The position numbers and the translations under genes are program-made. The notes below the pieces were generated by a model, which was not told where the DNA came from, did not search any database, and was given only the letters and a program-made list of their open reading frames with translations. From positions 5,394,001 through 5,458,000 of the forward strand of contig NZ_CP031194.1 in the NCBI RefSeq assembly GCF_003344965.1: DNA of 64,000 nucleotides. Direction: 5' to 3'. The first letter of the stretch is position 1, and every line of letters starts with the position of its first letter. Origin of the DNA: Streptomyces paludis. GTDB taxonomy: Bacteria > Actinomycetota > Actinomycetes > Streptomycetales > Streptomycetaceae. This document shows positions 24,056 through 31,472 of the stretch, piece after piece.

Positions 24056-27000
24056 CCACCGACCTCGCGCCCGAGGACATCCGCCGCGCCCTCTGGGAGA
24101 ACGAGTCCGCGCCGAACGGCCTGCCGCGCAACGCGCGCGCCGAGCAGCTCGTCACCGCCGCCGAGGCGACCGGCGACCCCGATGTGCTCCGCACGGCGCT
24201 CTTCGGCCTGATCAAGGCGTACGAATACAGCACCGAGCGCGGCAAGATGCTCGTCCCGTTCGCACGGCTGCTCCAGGAGTGGGACCGGGACCCGTCCGCG
24301 TTCGACGAGGGCGACACCCACACCTTCCACTGGATGTTCAAGTGGGCCAGCTCCGGGATGCTCACGCTGCCCGAGATGCCGCTGACCACCGTGGAGAAGT
24401 GGCTCGCCGAGATGGAGCGCCGCTACCGCGCGGCCGGCTACACCGAACGGGCTGTACGGCAGGCCGAGTTCAACCTCGCCGACAGTACGGGCGACGAGGA
24501 GCGCGCCGCCCGCGCGTTCGCCGCCTGGAGCGCCGCCGAGCGCGACCGGATGGCCAACTGCCACGCCTGCGAGCTGAACGACCAGGGCACCTACTGGGCG
24601 GAGCGGGGGGACGACGAGAAGGCGCTGCGGACCTGGGAGCCGGTGCTCGCGGGCCGCTCCCACTGCGCGGAGGAGCCGCACCGGGTGCTGGCCCGGTCGC
24701 TGCTGCCGCTCCTGCGGTCGGGCAGGACCGACGAGGCGCGCACCCACCATCTGCGCGGCTACCGGCTGGCTCGGGGCAACGAGAGCCTGCTGGGGTCGAT
24801 CGGGCGCCATATCGAGTTCTGCGCGCTGACCGGCAACGAGGGCCGGGGGCTTGAGATCCTCGCCGAGCACGCGGCGCAGCTGGAGGCCGAGGGCAACCCG
24901 TCGGGCCGTCTGGAGCTGCTCGGCGGCACACTCGTCCTGCTGCGCCGGCTGCTGGCGCTCGGTCTCGGCGAGCGGCCCGCGGTCCCGGACCGGGTCGCGG
25001 GGGAGCGCCGTACGGTACGGGAGCTGCACGACCTGCTCGACGCGGAGGCCACCGAGACCGCCGCCCGGTTCGACCGGCGCAACGGCAACGGCACGAAGTC
25101 CGCCGAACTGGCCGCCCGGCTCGCGGCCCAGCCCCTGCTGGCCGCCCTGCCGCTGGGAGTACGGGCGCCCAGAATCGGACCGGCGGCGATACGGCCGGAG
25201 ACGGTACGAGCGGAGACGGTACGAGCGGGGACGGTACGACCGGCCGAGACGCCGGGCGCGGAGCCGGAACGGGCGGAAACCGCCGGGCCGGCCGCCCTGG
25301 CCGCCCTGGCCGCGCGGGCGCGGGAGCTGCGCGCCAAGGGGCATCCGGGAGCGCTCGCCGCATGGGACCGGCTCGCGGCGCTGGTCGCCGAGGACGACGC
25401 GGCGGTCGATCCGCTGCTGGCGGCCGAACTCCTCGAACACACCGCGGTGCGCGCCGGACGCGCGGGCGAGGACACGGTCCGCGATCTCTTCCGCGAGGCC
25501 GCCGCCGCCCACCGGGCGGCGGGCGAGCACAGCCGGGCCGCGCTGAACGACCTGCGTGTCGTCTACGCCGCCGCGCGTACGGGCACATCGTCCGAGGAGA
25601 TCCGGGAGCTGCTCGCGACGGCCGACGAGGCGGCGCGCGCGCTCGACCCGGCGGATCCGACCCGCACCCGGCGGATCGCGACGGTCGCACTGAGCGAGGC
25701 CAGACTCGGCGGTCTGCTGCGCCACCTGGAGAGCGGCCACGGCGCAGGCGAGGGCGCCGACGAAGGAGCGGACGAGGTCGCGGACGAGGGGACCGACGAG
25801 GGGGCGCTGCTCGACGCCGAACTGGCGGCGTTCATCGCGGAGTTCTCGGTAGCGGAGACGGCCGGGGAGACGGTCGAAGAGACGGCCGGGGAGACGGCGG
25901 AGGGGCTGACCAGTCTGGCCGATCTGCTCGCCGAGGCCGAAGTCCTGCGCGCCGAACACGCGTGGCAGACGGGCGACGGGGAGGCCGCGGACGCGCTGTT
26001 CGCCTCGGCGGTACGGCGCAGCGTGGCCGCCGGCCGCCCGTGGGACGCCGCCGAACCCCTCGCGCAGCGGGCGAGACTCCTGATGGCGATGGGCAGGGCG
26101 GAGGACGCCGAGGCCGCGGCGCGGACCGCGCTGGAGCACGGCGCGGAACTGACCGGACCGGCGGAGCTGGGCGGGCTGCGGCTGACCCTGGCCGACCTTC
26201 TCTACCAGCAGTACGGCAAGGAGGACGAGGCCGCCGAGTACGCCCTCGAAGCCGCGCACTGGTTCGACGAGGCCGGGGAGTCGGCCGGCCCGGGCGCATA
26301 CTCCCGGCTCATCCTGGCGCAGGCGTACAGCGAGACCGGACGCCCCGCCGAGGCCGCCGAGGTGCTCGAATCCGCCCTGCCGGACCTGCTGGAGCACGGC
26401 CCGGAGCAGACCGTACGGGCCCGGCAGACGCTCGGCCGCGCACTCCGGGCGATGAACGACCAGCGGGCGGCGGCCGAGCAGTATCTGCTGGCGGCCGATA
26501 TCGCCAAGGACTGGCAGAGCCAGCACCCGCACGCCCAACTGGCCACCCTGGGCGCCGAATGCCTCTCGGGCGCCGGTCTGCGGACGGAGGCCATCGCCGC
26601 GTACCACCGCGCCGTCGAGCTGTGGCAGTCGCTCGCCGAACCGGTCGGCGCCGTGCGCGCCCTGCGCTCCGTGGCGTGGCTGGAGGCCGGCGAGGGGGAC
26701 ACGGCCGCGGCACGCGCCCTGATGGACCGGGCGCTCGCGGCCGGGGAGGGCGAGGGCGGCGAACTGCTGCTGGAGCGCGCGAGCACCTGGCTCCAGACCG
26801 CCGAGATCCTGCTGAACTCCCTCTACTCCGAGGCGGACAGCACCTTCCAGCCGCCCGCCGTGGCGGACCCCGTCCGGCACGAGGCGCTCGGCCTGCTCAC
26901 ACAGGCCGAGGCCGCACTGGCCACGCTCGACCTGCCGGGCGTGGTGTCGGAACGGGCCCGCTGCGCCACCCGGATGGCCTGGACGGAACAGGAACTCGAC

Positions 27001-27129
27001 CGCGCCGAGTCCGCCACCGCCCGGCTGCGCGCGCTCATCGCCGAACTGACCGCCCAGGACACGGAGGAGTGCCACGCGGTCCTCCCCCGCCTGGAACGGA
27101 CCCTCAAACAGCTCAGCCGGCGGACCTGA
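24052..27129 (+). CDS. Large tetratricopeptide-like repeat protein coupled to Hsp90 homologue
   Basis: A 1,025-residue soluble protein starting at GTG 24052, which overlaps the Hsp90-like stop; GAGGAGGG precedes it. It is almost wholly helical with TPR-like pairs throughout, for example A-L-F-G-L-I-K-A-Y-E-Y, A-D-A-L-F-A-S-A-V-R-R-S-V-A-A-G and A-A-E-Q-Y-L-L-A-A-D-I-A. Two low-complexity parts interrupt it: a 15-bp repeat near 25190-25260 giving E-T-V-R-A, and an Asp/Glu/Gly repeat near 25745-25905. TPR proteins are classic Hsp90 partners in eukaryotes, so this may be a co-chaperone or client scaffold. That is inference from gene order. Confidence 0.8.
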   Translation: MTTDLAPEDIRRALWENESAPNGLPRNARAEQLVTAAEATGDPDVLRTALFGLIKAYEYSTERGKMLVPFARLLQEWDRDPSAFDEGDTHTFHWMFKWASSGMLTLPEMPLTTVEKWLAEMERRYRAAGYTERAVRQAEFNLADSTGDEERAARAFAAWSAAERDRMANCHACELNDQGTYWAERGDDEKALRTWEPVLAGRSHCAEEPHRVLARSLLPLLRSGRTDEARTHHLRGYRLARGNESLLGSIGRHIEFCALTGNEGRGLEILAEHAAQLEAEGNPSGRLELLGGTLVLLRRLLALGLGERPAVPDRVAGERRTVRELHDLLDAEATETAARFDRRNGNGTKSAELAARLAAQPLLAALPLGVRAPRIGPAAIRPETVRAETVRAGTVRPAETPGAEPERAETAGPAALAALAARARELRAKGHPGALAAWDRLAALVAEDDAAVDPLLAAELLEHTAVRAGRAGEDTVRDLFREAAAAHRAAGEHSRAALNDLRVVYAAARTGTSSEEIRELLATADEAARALDPADPTRTRRIATVALSEARLGGLLRHLESGHGAGEGADEGADEVADEGTDEGALLDAELAAFIAEFSVAETAGETVEETAGETAEGLTSLADLLAEAEVLRAEHAWQTGDGEAADALFASAVRRSVAAGRPWDAAEPLAQRARLLMAMGRAEDAEAAARTALEHGAELTGPAELGGLRLTLADLLYQQYGKEDEAAEYALEAAHWFDEAGESAGPGAYSRLILAQAYSETGRPAEAAEVLESALPDLLEHGPEQTVRARQTLGRALRAMNDQRAAAEQYLLAADIAKDWQSQHPHAQLATLGAECLSGAGLRTEAIAAYHRAVELWQSLAEPVGAVRALRSVAWLEAGEGDTAAARALMDRALAAGEGEGGELLLERASTWLQTAEILLNSLYSEADSTFQPPAVADPVRHEALGLLTQAEAALATLDLPGVVSERARCATRMAWTEQELDRAESATARLRALIAELTAQDTEECHAVLPRLERTLKQLSRRT

Positions 27130-27169
27130 TCCCGAACACCTGCCTAAGGGCCGTCCGGGCCGTCCCCGA

Positions 27170-27200
27170 GGTGCGCCGGAACCCCCGTATCCGGCGCACC
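27170..27200. terminator. Bidirectional terminator
   Basis: A perfect 11-bp stem, GGTGCGCCGGA (27170-27180) with TCCGGCGCACC (27190-27200), loop 9 nt, between the convergent TPR and PadR genes. Confidence 0.8.
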
Positions 27201-27266
27201 GCCGGGCCGTTGTGCCGTTGTGCCGTGTGCCCGTCCGGAGCTTCAGGTCCGGTGTCAGGTCCGCTG

Positions 27267-28289
27267 TCAGTTCCGCGACGGGCGCAGCAGTGTCCCGAGA
27301 CGGTCCGCCGTTGCCGACAAGTGCTTTCTGGCGTCGGCCAGTTGTGCTTCCGTGACCCCGTTGTCCCGGGCCGCGTCGCGGATGTCGTCCCGGAACCGGT
27401 CCAGCAGCCGGTCCAGATCGCGGGCCGGGTCGCCGGTGGCCGCCAGGTCGCCGTACCGGTCCGTGAGGGGCTCCGGCGGCTCGGGAGCATCGGTCGGCCC
27501 GGCCGGCTCCGGCGGCCGGGGGGTGTCCGCCGGGGGCGGGGCCGACTTGCCGTACGGCGGCCAGGCCGTGCCGGTCAGCCCGCCCAACTGGACGGCCAGC
27601 TCGGACAGGCCGTCCCGGACACCGGTGGGCCAGTCGCCCCGGGCGAAGTGGGTCTGGACCTGGTCCTGCACCTGCTTGGCGATGCGCTGCATCTCCTGGC
27701 GGGCCGTCTCCTGGGCCTCCTTCGCCTGGCGGCGGGCCCGCTGGGCGTCCTCGCGGGCGCGGCGCGACTCGTCCTTCGCCCGGCGCGCCTGCTCCTGCCA
27801 CTCGTGCTTGGCGCGCTTCAGCTCCTCCTTCGCCGTACGCCAGGACTCGTTGTCCATGAAGTCCCCCGCGCCGGCGCTCCCCGTCCCGCCGCCCGCGCCG
27901 CTCCGAGTCTCCGAGGCCGCCGCGCGCATCTCGCTGCGCAGCTGTCCCGCCGCGCCGCGCACATCGTCCCGGATCTCGGCGGCCAGCTCGGCCACGGACT
28001 CGCGGATCTCCAGCTCCAGATCGGCCAGTTCGCCCGTACGACCGGCCAGCTCGGCGCGGCCGGCGTCGGTGATGGAGTAGACCTTGCGACCGCCCTCGGT
28101 GGCGTGGGTGACCAGTCCCTCGGCCTCCAGCTTGGCGAGCCGCGGATACACCGTGCCGGCGGACGGCGCGTACAGCCCCTGGAAGCGCTCCTCCAGCAGC
28201 CTGATCACCTCGTACCCATGACGGGGGGCCTCTTCGAGGAGCTTGAGGAGGTAGAGCCGGAGGCGGCCGTGGGCGAAGACCGGAGGCAT
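27267..28289 (-). CDS. PadR family regulator with long coiled-coil extension
   Basis: A 340-residue protein. Residues 5-85 form a PadR winged helix: L-Y-L-L-K-L-L-E-E-A-P-R-H-G-Y-E-V-I, then P-S-A-G-T-V-Y-P-R-L-A-K-L-E-A-E-G-L-V and G-R-K-V-Y-S-I-T. The usual PadR dimer domain is replaced by a long charged helix (A-K-E-E-L-K-R-A-K-H-E-W-Q-E-Q-A-R-R-A-K-type heptads, about residues 145-220), then a Pro-rich segment and a C-terminal helical part. It begins one base after the DUF4097 stop, so the two are co-expressed. It probably represses this operon through the three ATATCG boxes upstream. Confidence 0.85.
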   Translation of the reverse strand: MPPVFAHGRLRLYLLKLLEEAPRHGYEVIRLLEERFQGLYAPSAGTVYPRLAKLEAEGLVTHATEGGRKVYSITDAGRAELAGRTGELADLELEIRESVAELAAEIRDDVRGAAGQLRSEMRAAASETRSGAGGGTGSAGAGDFMDNESWRTAKEELKRAKHEWQEQARRAKDESRRAREDAQRARRQAKEAQETARQEMQRIAKQVQDQVQTHFARGDWPTGVRDGLSELAVQLGGLTGTAWPPYGKSAPPPADTPRPPEPAGPTDAPEPPEPLTDRYGDLAATGDPARDLDRLLDRFRDDIRDAARDNGVTEAQLADARKHLSATADRLGTLLRPSRN

Positions 28290-28290
28290 G

Positions 28291-29250
28291 TCACAGCTCC
28301 TTCGGGGCGGGTGTGGGGGCGGGTGTGGGGGCGGGTGTGGGGGTGGGGGTGGGTTCGGGGGTGGACAAGGGTGTGGGCGAGGGGGTGGGGGTGGTCGGGG
28401 GTGTGGTGGTGGATGGGGGTGTGTGGGGGGCTTCCTCCGTCTGGGGGCGGCGCAGCAGGGCGATCGAGCCGGAGACCGTCGTCGCCCGCAACGTGCCCGT
28501 GCCCGCCCCCAGATTGCCGGTGATCTTCTTGGCCCCCCACTGGCCGGTGACCCGCAGATCGTCGAACGCGTTGGACACCGAGCCGCTCGCGGTGTTCGCC
28601 TCGACCCGCGCGTCCGCCGGGTGCGGCAGCCGGATCGCCACCTCGCCCGAGACCGTCGTCAGCCGGATGTCGGTGGGCTGGTCCGTCGGATCGAGGTCGA
28701 TGACCATGTCCCCGCTCACCGATTCGGCCCGTACGGACGAACCCGCCCCCTCGATGACCGTCAGATCGCCGGAGACGGAGTGGAAGCGCAGCCCGCCGGT
28801 CACCGCCTGGGCCTCCAGACTGCCCGATACCGTGTCGGCCCTGACCTCGCCGGACAGCCCCACGAGTGTGGTGTCGCCACTCACTCCGCGCACATCCGTC
28901 CGGCCCCGGATCCCCGAGATGACGGCTCCGGCGCCGACCACGCCCACCTCCACCGAGGTGCCCGCCGGGACGGCCAGCGAGACGACCGCGTCACGGTCCC
29001 GGTTCTTGGGGTCGAGCAGCTTCAGGAATCCCTTCCACGGCAGGTCCTCATAGGCGACGGTGAGGGCGGAGCCGTCCTGCGTCACGATCAGCGGCGGGCC
29101 CGTCAGACGGGAGACCTCCAGCCGGGCGTCCTCCCGGTCCGTGCCGACCACATTCACCGTCCCGTTCACAATCCGGACGCTGAGTGTGCTGACCGGGCCG
29201 GTGAAGTCGAGCTTCTCCGGCTCGGCTACTTCCCATGTCGACTCTGCCAT
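28291..29250 (-). CDS. DUF4097-type beta-strand repeat protein
   Basis: A 319-residue protein, no signal peptide or TM helix, built of repeating short strands such as V-S-G-D-T-T-L-V-G, V-S-G-S-L-E-A-Q-A-V-T-G, V-S-G-D-L-T-V-I-E-G and V-S-G-E-V-A-I-R-L: the right-handed beta-helix-like DUF4097/adhesin-like fold. The last 50 residues are a Thr/Pro tail (repeated T-P-x-P) from a microsatellite-like CCCACACCCGCC tract at 28305-28420, likely to vary in length. Such proteins often sit beside PadR or membrane-stress genes, as here. Function is unknown. Confidence 0.85.
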   Translation of the reverse strand: MAESTWEVAEPEKLDFTGPVSTLSVRIVNGTVNVVGTDREDARLEVSRLTGPPLIVTQDGSALTVAYEDLPWKGFLKLLDPKNRDRDAVVSLAVPAGTSVEVGVVGAGAVISGIRGRTDVRGVSGDTTLVGLSGEVRADTVSGSLEAQAVTGGLRFHSVSGDLTVIEGAGSSVRAESVSGDMVIDLDPTDQPTDIRLTTVSGEVAIRLPHPADARVEANTASGSVSNAFDDLRVTGQWGAKKITGNLGAGTGTLRATTVSGSIALLRRPQTEEAPHTPPSTTTPPTTPTPSPTPLSTPEPTPTPTPAPTPAPTPAPKEL

Positions 29251-29293
29251 GGTGCTGACCTCCCGGGCCTGGACCGAATGCGACGACGACGCA

Positions 29294-29354
29294 ACATATC
29301 GCGTCTCATGCAGAACACGATATATCGCGGTTCCGGGAAGTCAAGACATATCGG
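29294..29354. promoter_or_regulatory. Three ATATCG operator boxes at exact 26-bp spacing
   Basis: ACATATCGCG (29294-29303), the palindrome CGATATATCG (29318-29327) and GACATATCGG (29345-29354) carry ATATCG cores starting at 29296, 29322 and 29348. The stretch is strikingly A/T-rich and lies just upstream of the DUF4097-PadR operon. It is probably the binding array of the PadR protein. Confidence 0.7.
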
Positions 29355-29448
29355 CGGCCCACGCGCGACGATGGGGGACGAATCAGGGGCACCCGTAAGG
29401 CGATCCCCCCAAATGCGGGCAAAGTTCCCTGGCTCTAGCGTGAGAGCC

Positions 29449-30264
29449 ATGAACGCGACACCCGTGGGAGCGCTGCTGCTGTGCCGGGCCGGGCCGGCGG
29501 CGGTCCGGCCCGCCGCCCATCTGCTCCGCGAGCGGCTGCTGCTCGCCCCGGCGGGCGACGAGTGGAGCGTGCTCGTCCCCGAGGGAAAACCCTGGCTGGA
29601 CGGCGCCGACCCGGTCGACCGCGTCCTCACGGCCTGGGCCACCGCGCTCGCCGTCGGCGCCGGCTGGCCGGTGCTCGCCCTCTGGTGGGACCGCGACCGG
29701 GCCGGATACCTGCTCGCCGCCGGATTCCGCCGCGCCGTCGGCTACATCTGGCTGGCCGACGGCACCCCCGTCGGCGAGGACGAAGCCATGCGGACGTTCG
29801 CCGCCCGGCTCCACCTCGACCCCGTACTCGACCTCCAGGCGCTCGCCCCCCTGACCCTGCCGGACCCCGAGGCCGACTCCCGGGCCCGGCTGCTCGCCCT
29901 GGCCGCCGTCCTGACCCGTACGGGGCTCACCCTTCCGGCCGGTCTCACCCCCGGCGAACCGGCCGACCGGCTCCGCGAGGTGGCCCGCGTCCAGCCCGGC
30001 GTCGAGCAGATCGAATGGGCGGGCTGGCGCGACGCGGTCCGGGCCGAGCTGGACGTGGTCGAGGACGGCCCCCTCGGCCCCTGGCTGCGCGGGCCCCGCG
30101 CCCGCGGCGTCAGCGCGGTTCAGCTCGCCGCGGGTGTTCCGCTTGTTCTTTGGGGCGCGCGTCGTCGCAGTGCGGGGTGGGCGTTTGCGGGGGCGCTGCT
30201 GGTTGTGCATGGGGTGCTGGGGCTGGCGTACGACCGTTTCCGCACGGTTGCGACTCCCGTCTAG
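29449..30264 (+). CDS. Uncharacterised protein with C-terminal membrane segment
   Basis: A 271-residue protein starting at ATG 29449. The first 220 residues are soluble, with Trp-rich patches (P-V-L-A-L-W-W-D-R-D-R-A-G-Y, V-G-Y-I-W-L-A-D-G) resembling a small alpha/beta domain. The C-terminus has one or two hydrophobic helices (A-V-Q-L-A-A-G-V-P-L-V-L-W-G-A and W-A-F-A-G-A-L-L-V-V-H-G-V-L-G-L-A-Y). I know similar streptomycete hypothetical proteins, but not their function. It diverges from the DUF4097-PadR operon, so PadR sites in the shared spacer could also affect it. Confidence 0.65.
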   Translation: MNATPVGALLLCRAGPAAVRPAAHLLRERLLLAPAGDEWSVLVPEGKPWLDGADPVDRVLTAWATALAVGAGWPVLALWWDRDRAGYLLAAGFRRAVGYIWLADGTPVGEDEAMRTFAARLHLDPVLDLQALAPLTLPDPEADSRARLLALAAVLTRTGLTLPAGLTPGEPADRLREVARVQPGVEQIEWAGWRDAVRAELDVVEDGPLGPWLRGPRARGVSAVQLAAGVPLVLWGARRRSAGWAFAGALLVVHGVLGLAYDRFRTVATPV

Positions 30265-30530
30265 GGGGGCCGTGGTCTGTGGTTGTACCGGGGTACGGCC
30301 GGTTCGTTCGGTGTCGGGTCGCCTCCCGGCTAGGGGGCCGTGGTCTGTGGTTGTACGGGGTACGGCCGGTTTCGTTCGGTGCGGCCGTGACCGTGGGTCT
30401 GCGGTGGTACCGGGGTGCGGCCGGTGCACGCAGTGCCGGGGGCCGGGGCGGGGTCGCCTCCCGACGGGGGGCGTGGTGCGGGCCGGTTCGTGGTGCGGGC
30501 CGGTTCGTTTTGTGCCGGGGGCCGGGGCAC
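30261..30530. repeat. Degenerate direct-repeat tract in a non-coding spacer
   Basis: The spacer 30265-30717 has no gene. Its first part contains related units: GTGGTCTGTGGTTGTAC followed by a GGGGTACGGCCGG-like block starts near 30282 and 30340, with a third weaker copy near 30392. GTCGCCTCCCG recurs at 30319 and 30453, CGGGCCGGTTCGT-type blocks at about 30479 and 30497, and TGCCGGGGGCCGGGGC at about 30434 and 30512. It looks like a decayed tandem duplication. Function is unknown. Confidence 0.7.
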
Positions 30531-30533
30531 TCC

Positions 30534-30640
30534 GGAGGCGCATCCCCGGATGCATGATTTACGCCGCGTGCGGCTTCGTCGGTCGACTGCGGACCGTACA
30601 GCGGCACAAATCACGCTCTACATCCGGGGACGTCACCTCC
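30534..30640. other. Long imperfect inverted repeat, possible structured RNA or miniature element
   Basis: Paired arms nest over 107 bp: GGAGG (30534-30538) with CCTCC (30636-30640), TCCCCGGATG (30543-30552) with CATCCGGGGA (30621-30630), and TGATTTACGCCGC (30554-30566) with GCGGCACAAATCA (30601-30613, two mismatches). It is A/T-richer than the flanks. It might be a structured RNA, a long terminator for the DUF6104 gene, or a small inverted-repeat element. Confidence 0.6.
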
Positions 30641-30717
30641 TGCGACCCCGGCCCCCTCCCGCCGGTGGGGGCGGGCGCACCGCCCGCGCGGCGCCGGGGT
30701 GGGTGGGCAGCGCGGCC

Positions 30718-30897
30718 TCATTCGTCTTCTTCGTCGTCCAGCCTTGCCAGCCAGGTCGCCAGGCGTTCCACCGGGACCTCGAAGTCGGGGTTCAGGTCGA
30801 CGAATGTCCGCAGCTGCTCGGCCAGCCACTCAAGAGTGACCTCCTCCTGGCCGCGTCGCTTCTCCAGTTCCTCGATACCTCGGTCCGTGAAATACAT
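30718..30897 (-). CDS. DUF6104 family small protein
   Basis: A 59-residue acidic protein starting Y-F-T-D-R-G-I-E-E-L-E-K-R-R and ending L-A-R-L-D-D-E-E-D-E. I recognise it as a small protein, near-identical across Streptomyces, labelled DUF6104. ATG 30897 is preferred to an in-frame start at 30939 because homologues I recall begin M-Y-F-T-D-R. It is predicted all-helical and cytoplasmic. TAATCT on the minus strand (30910-30905) ends 7 nt before the ATG, so the mRNA may be leaderless. Strong conservation implies a core function, unknown to me. Confidence 0.85.
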   Translation of the reverse strand: MYFTDRGIEELEKRRGQEEVTLEWLAEQLRTFVDLNPDFEVPVERLATWLARLDDEEDE

Positions 30898-31004
30898 ACC
30901 GCCCAGATTAGTCGGTCGGCCCCGAAACGCCGTCCTCACCTCGGAACCTCGCTCGGGCGCCGTACTGCCGCTAATCTGCGGTGAATTGGGGGAATGGGGT
31001 TGCC

Positions 31005-31472
31005 ATGGACAATGGCGAGACCGGAGTCACACGCATTGAGATGCCCGACGGGACGCCCGTCTGGGCGCGGATCAGCGGCGCGGCGGAACTGGCCCGGCCC
31101 TCGGGGGGCCTGACGTATTCGGACACCGGCTTCGCCGATCAGGTGCAGGCCCGGGTCGAGAGTCTGCACTCCGTCGTGACCAGCGTCGCGCGGTCGCTGG
31201 CCGGGCCGCTGCGGGAGGTACGGCCCGATGAGGTGAGCGTCGAGTTCGGTATCGAACTGACCGCCAAGGCCGGCCGGGTGGTGGGGCTGCTCGCGGACGG
31301 CGAGGCCAAGGGCGGCATCACGGTCACGCTCACCTGGCGCGGCGGCGGGCCGCCCGTCGATCCGGCGGAGCCGGCGCCCGTACCGGCGCGGGCCGCCGTA
31401 CCGCCCGCCGAGCCGGAGCCGCCGGGCGTACCGCCGCCGAGGCCCGCCGCGCCGCCCAGGGGCACCGCGTGA
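31005..31472 (+). CDS. Trypsin-co-occurring domain protein (CU044_2847/Trypco1 family)
   Basis: A 155-residue protein. Residues 5-105 form a compact beta-rich domain: I-E-M-P-D-G-T-P-V-W-A-R-I, V-E-S-L-H-S-V-V-T-S-V-A, D-E-V-S-V-E-F-G-I-E-L-T-A-K-A-G and the closing I-T-V-T-L-T-W-R-G-G. The strand pattern S-V-E-F-G-I-x-L is the signature of the CU044_2847/Trypco1 family, found beside trypsin-like proteases in predicted conflict systems. A Pro/Ala tail of about 45 residues follows. Its stop overlaps the protease start by 4 bp, so the two are co-translated; it may bind or restrain the protease. It is the first gene of the 31-40 kb operon. Confidence 0.82.
   Translation: MDNGETGVTRIEMPDGTPVWARISGAAELARPSGGLTYSDTGFADQVQARVESLHSVVTSVARSLAGPLREVRPDEVSVEFGIELTAKAGRVVGLLADGEAKGGITVTLTWRGGGPPVDPAEPAPVPARAAVPPAEPEPPGVPPPRPAAPPRGTA

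Noticed and set aside
24034-27801. A 1,255-codon minus-strand frame across the TPR gene
   Set aside because: Same reason: a shadow of the TPR gene, running through the terminator and part of the PadR gene.
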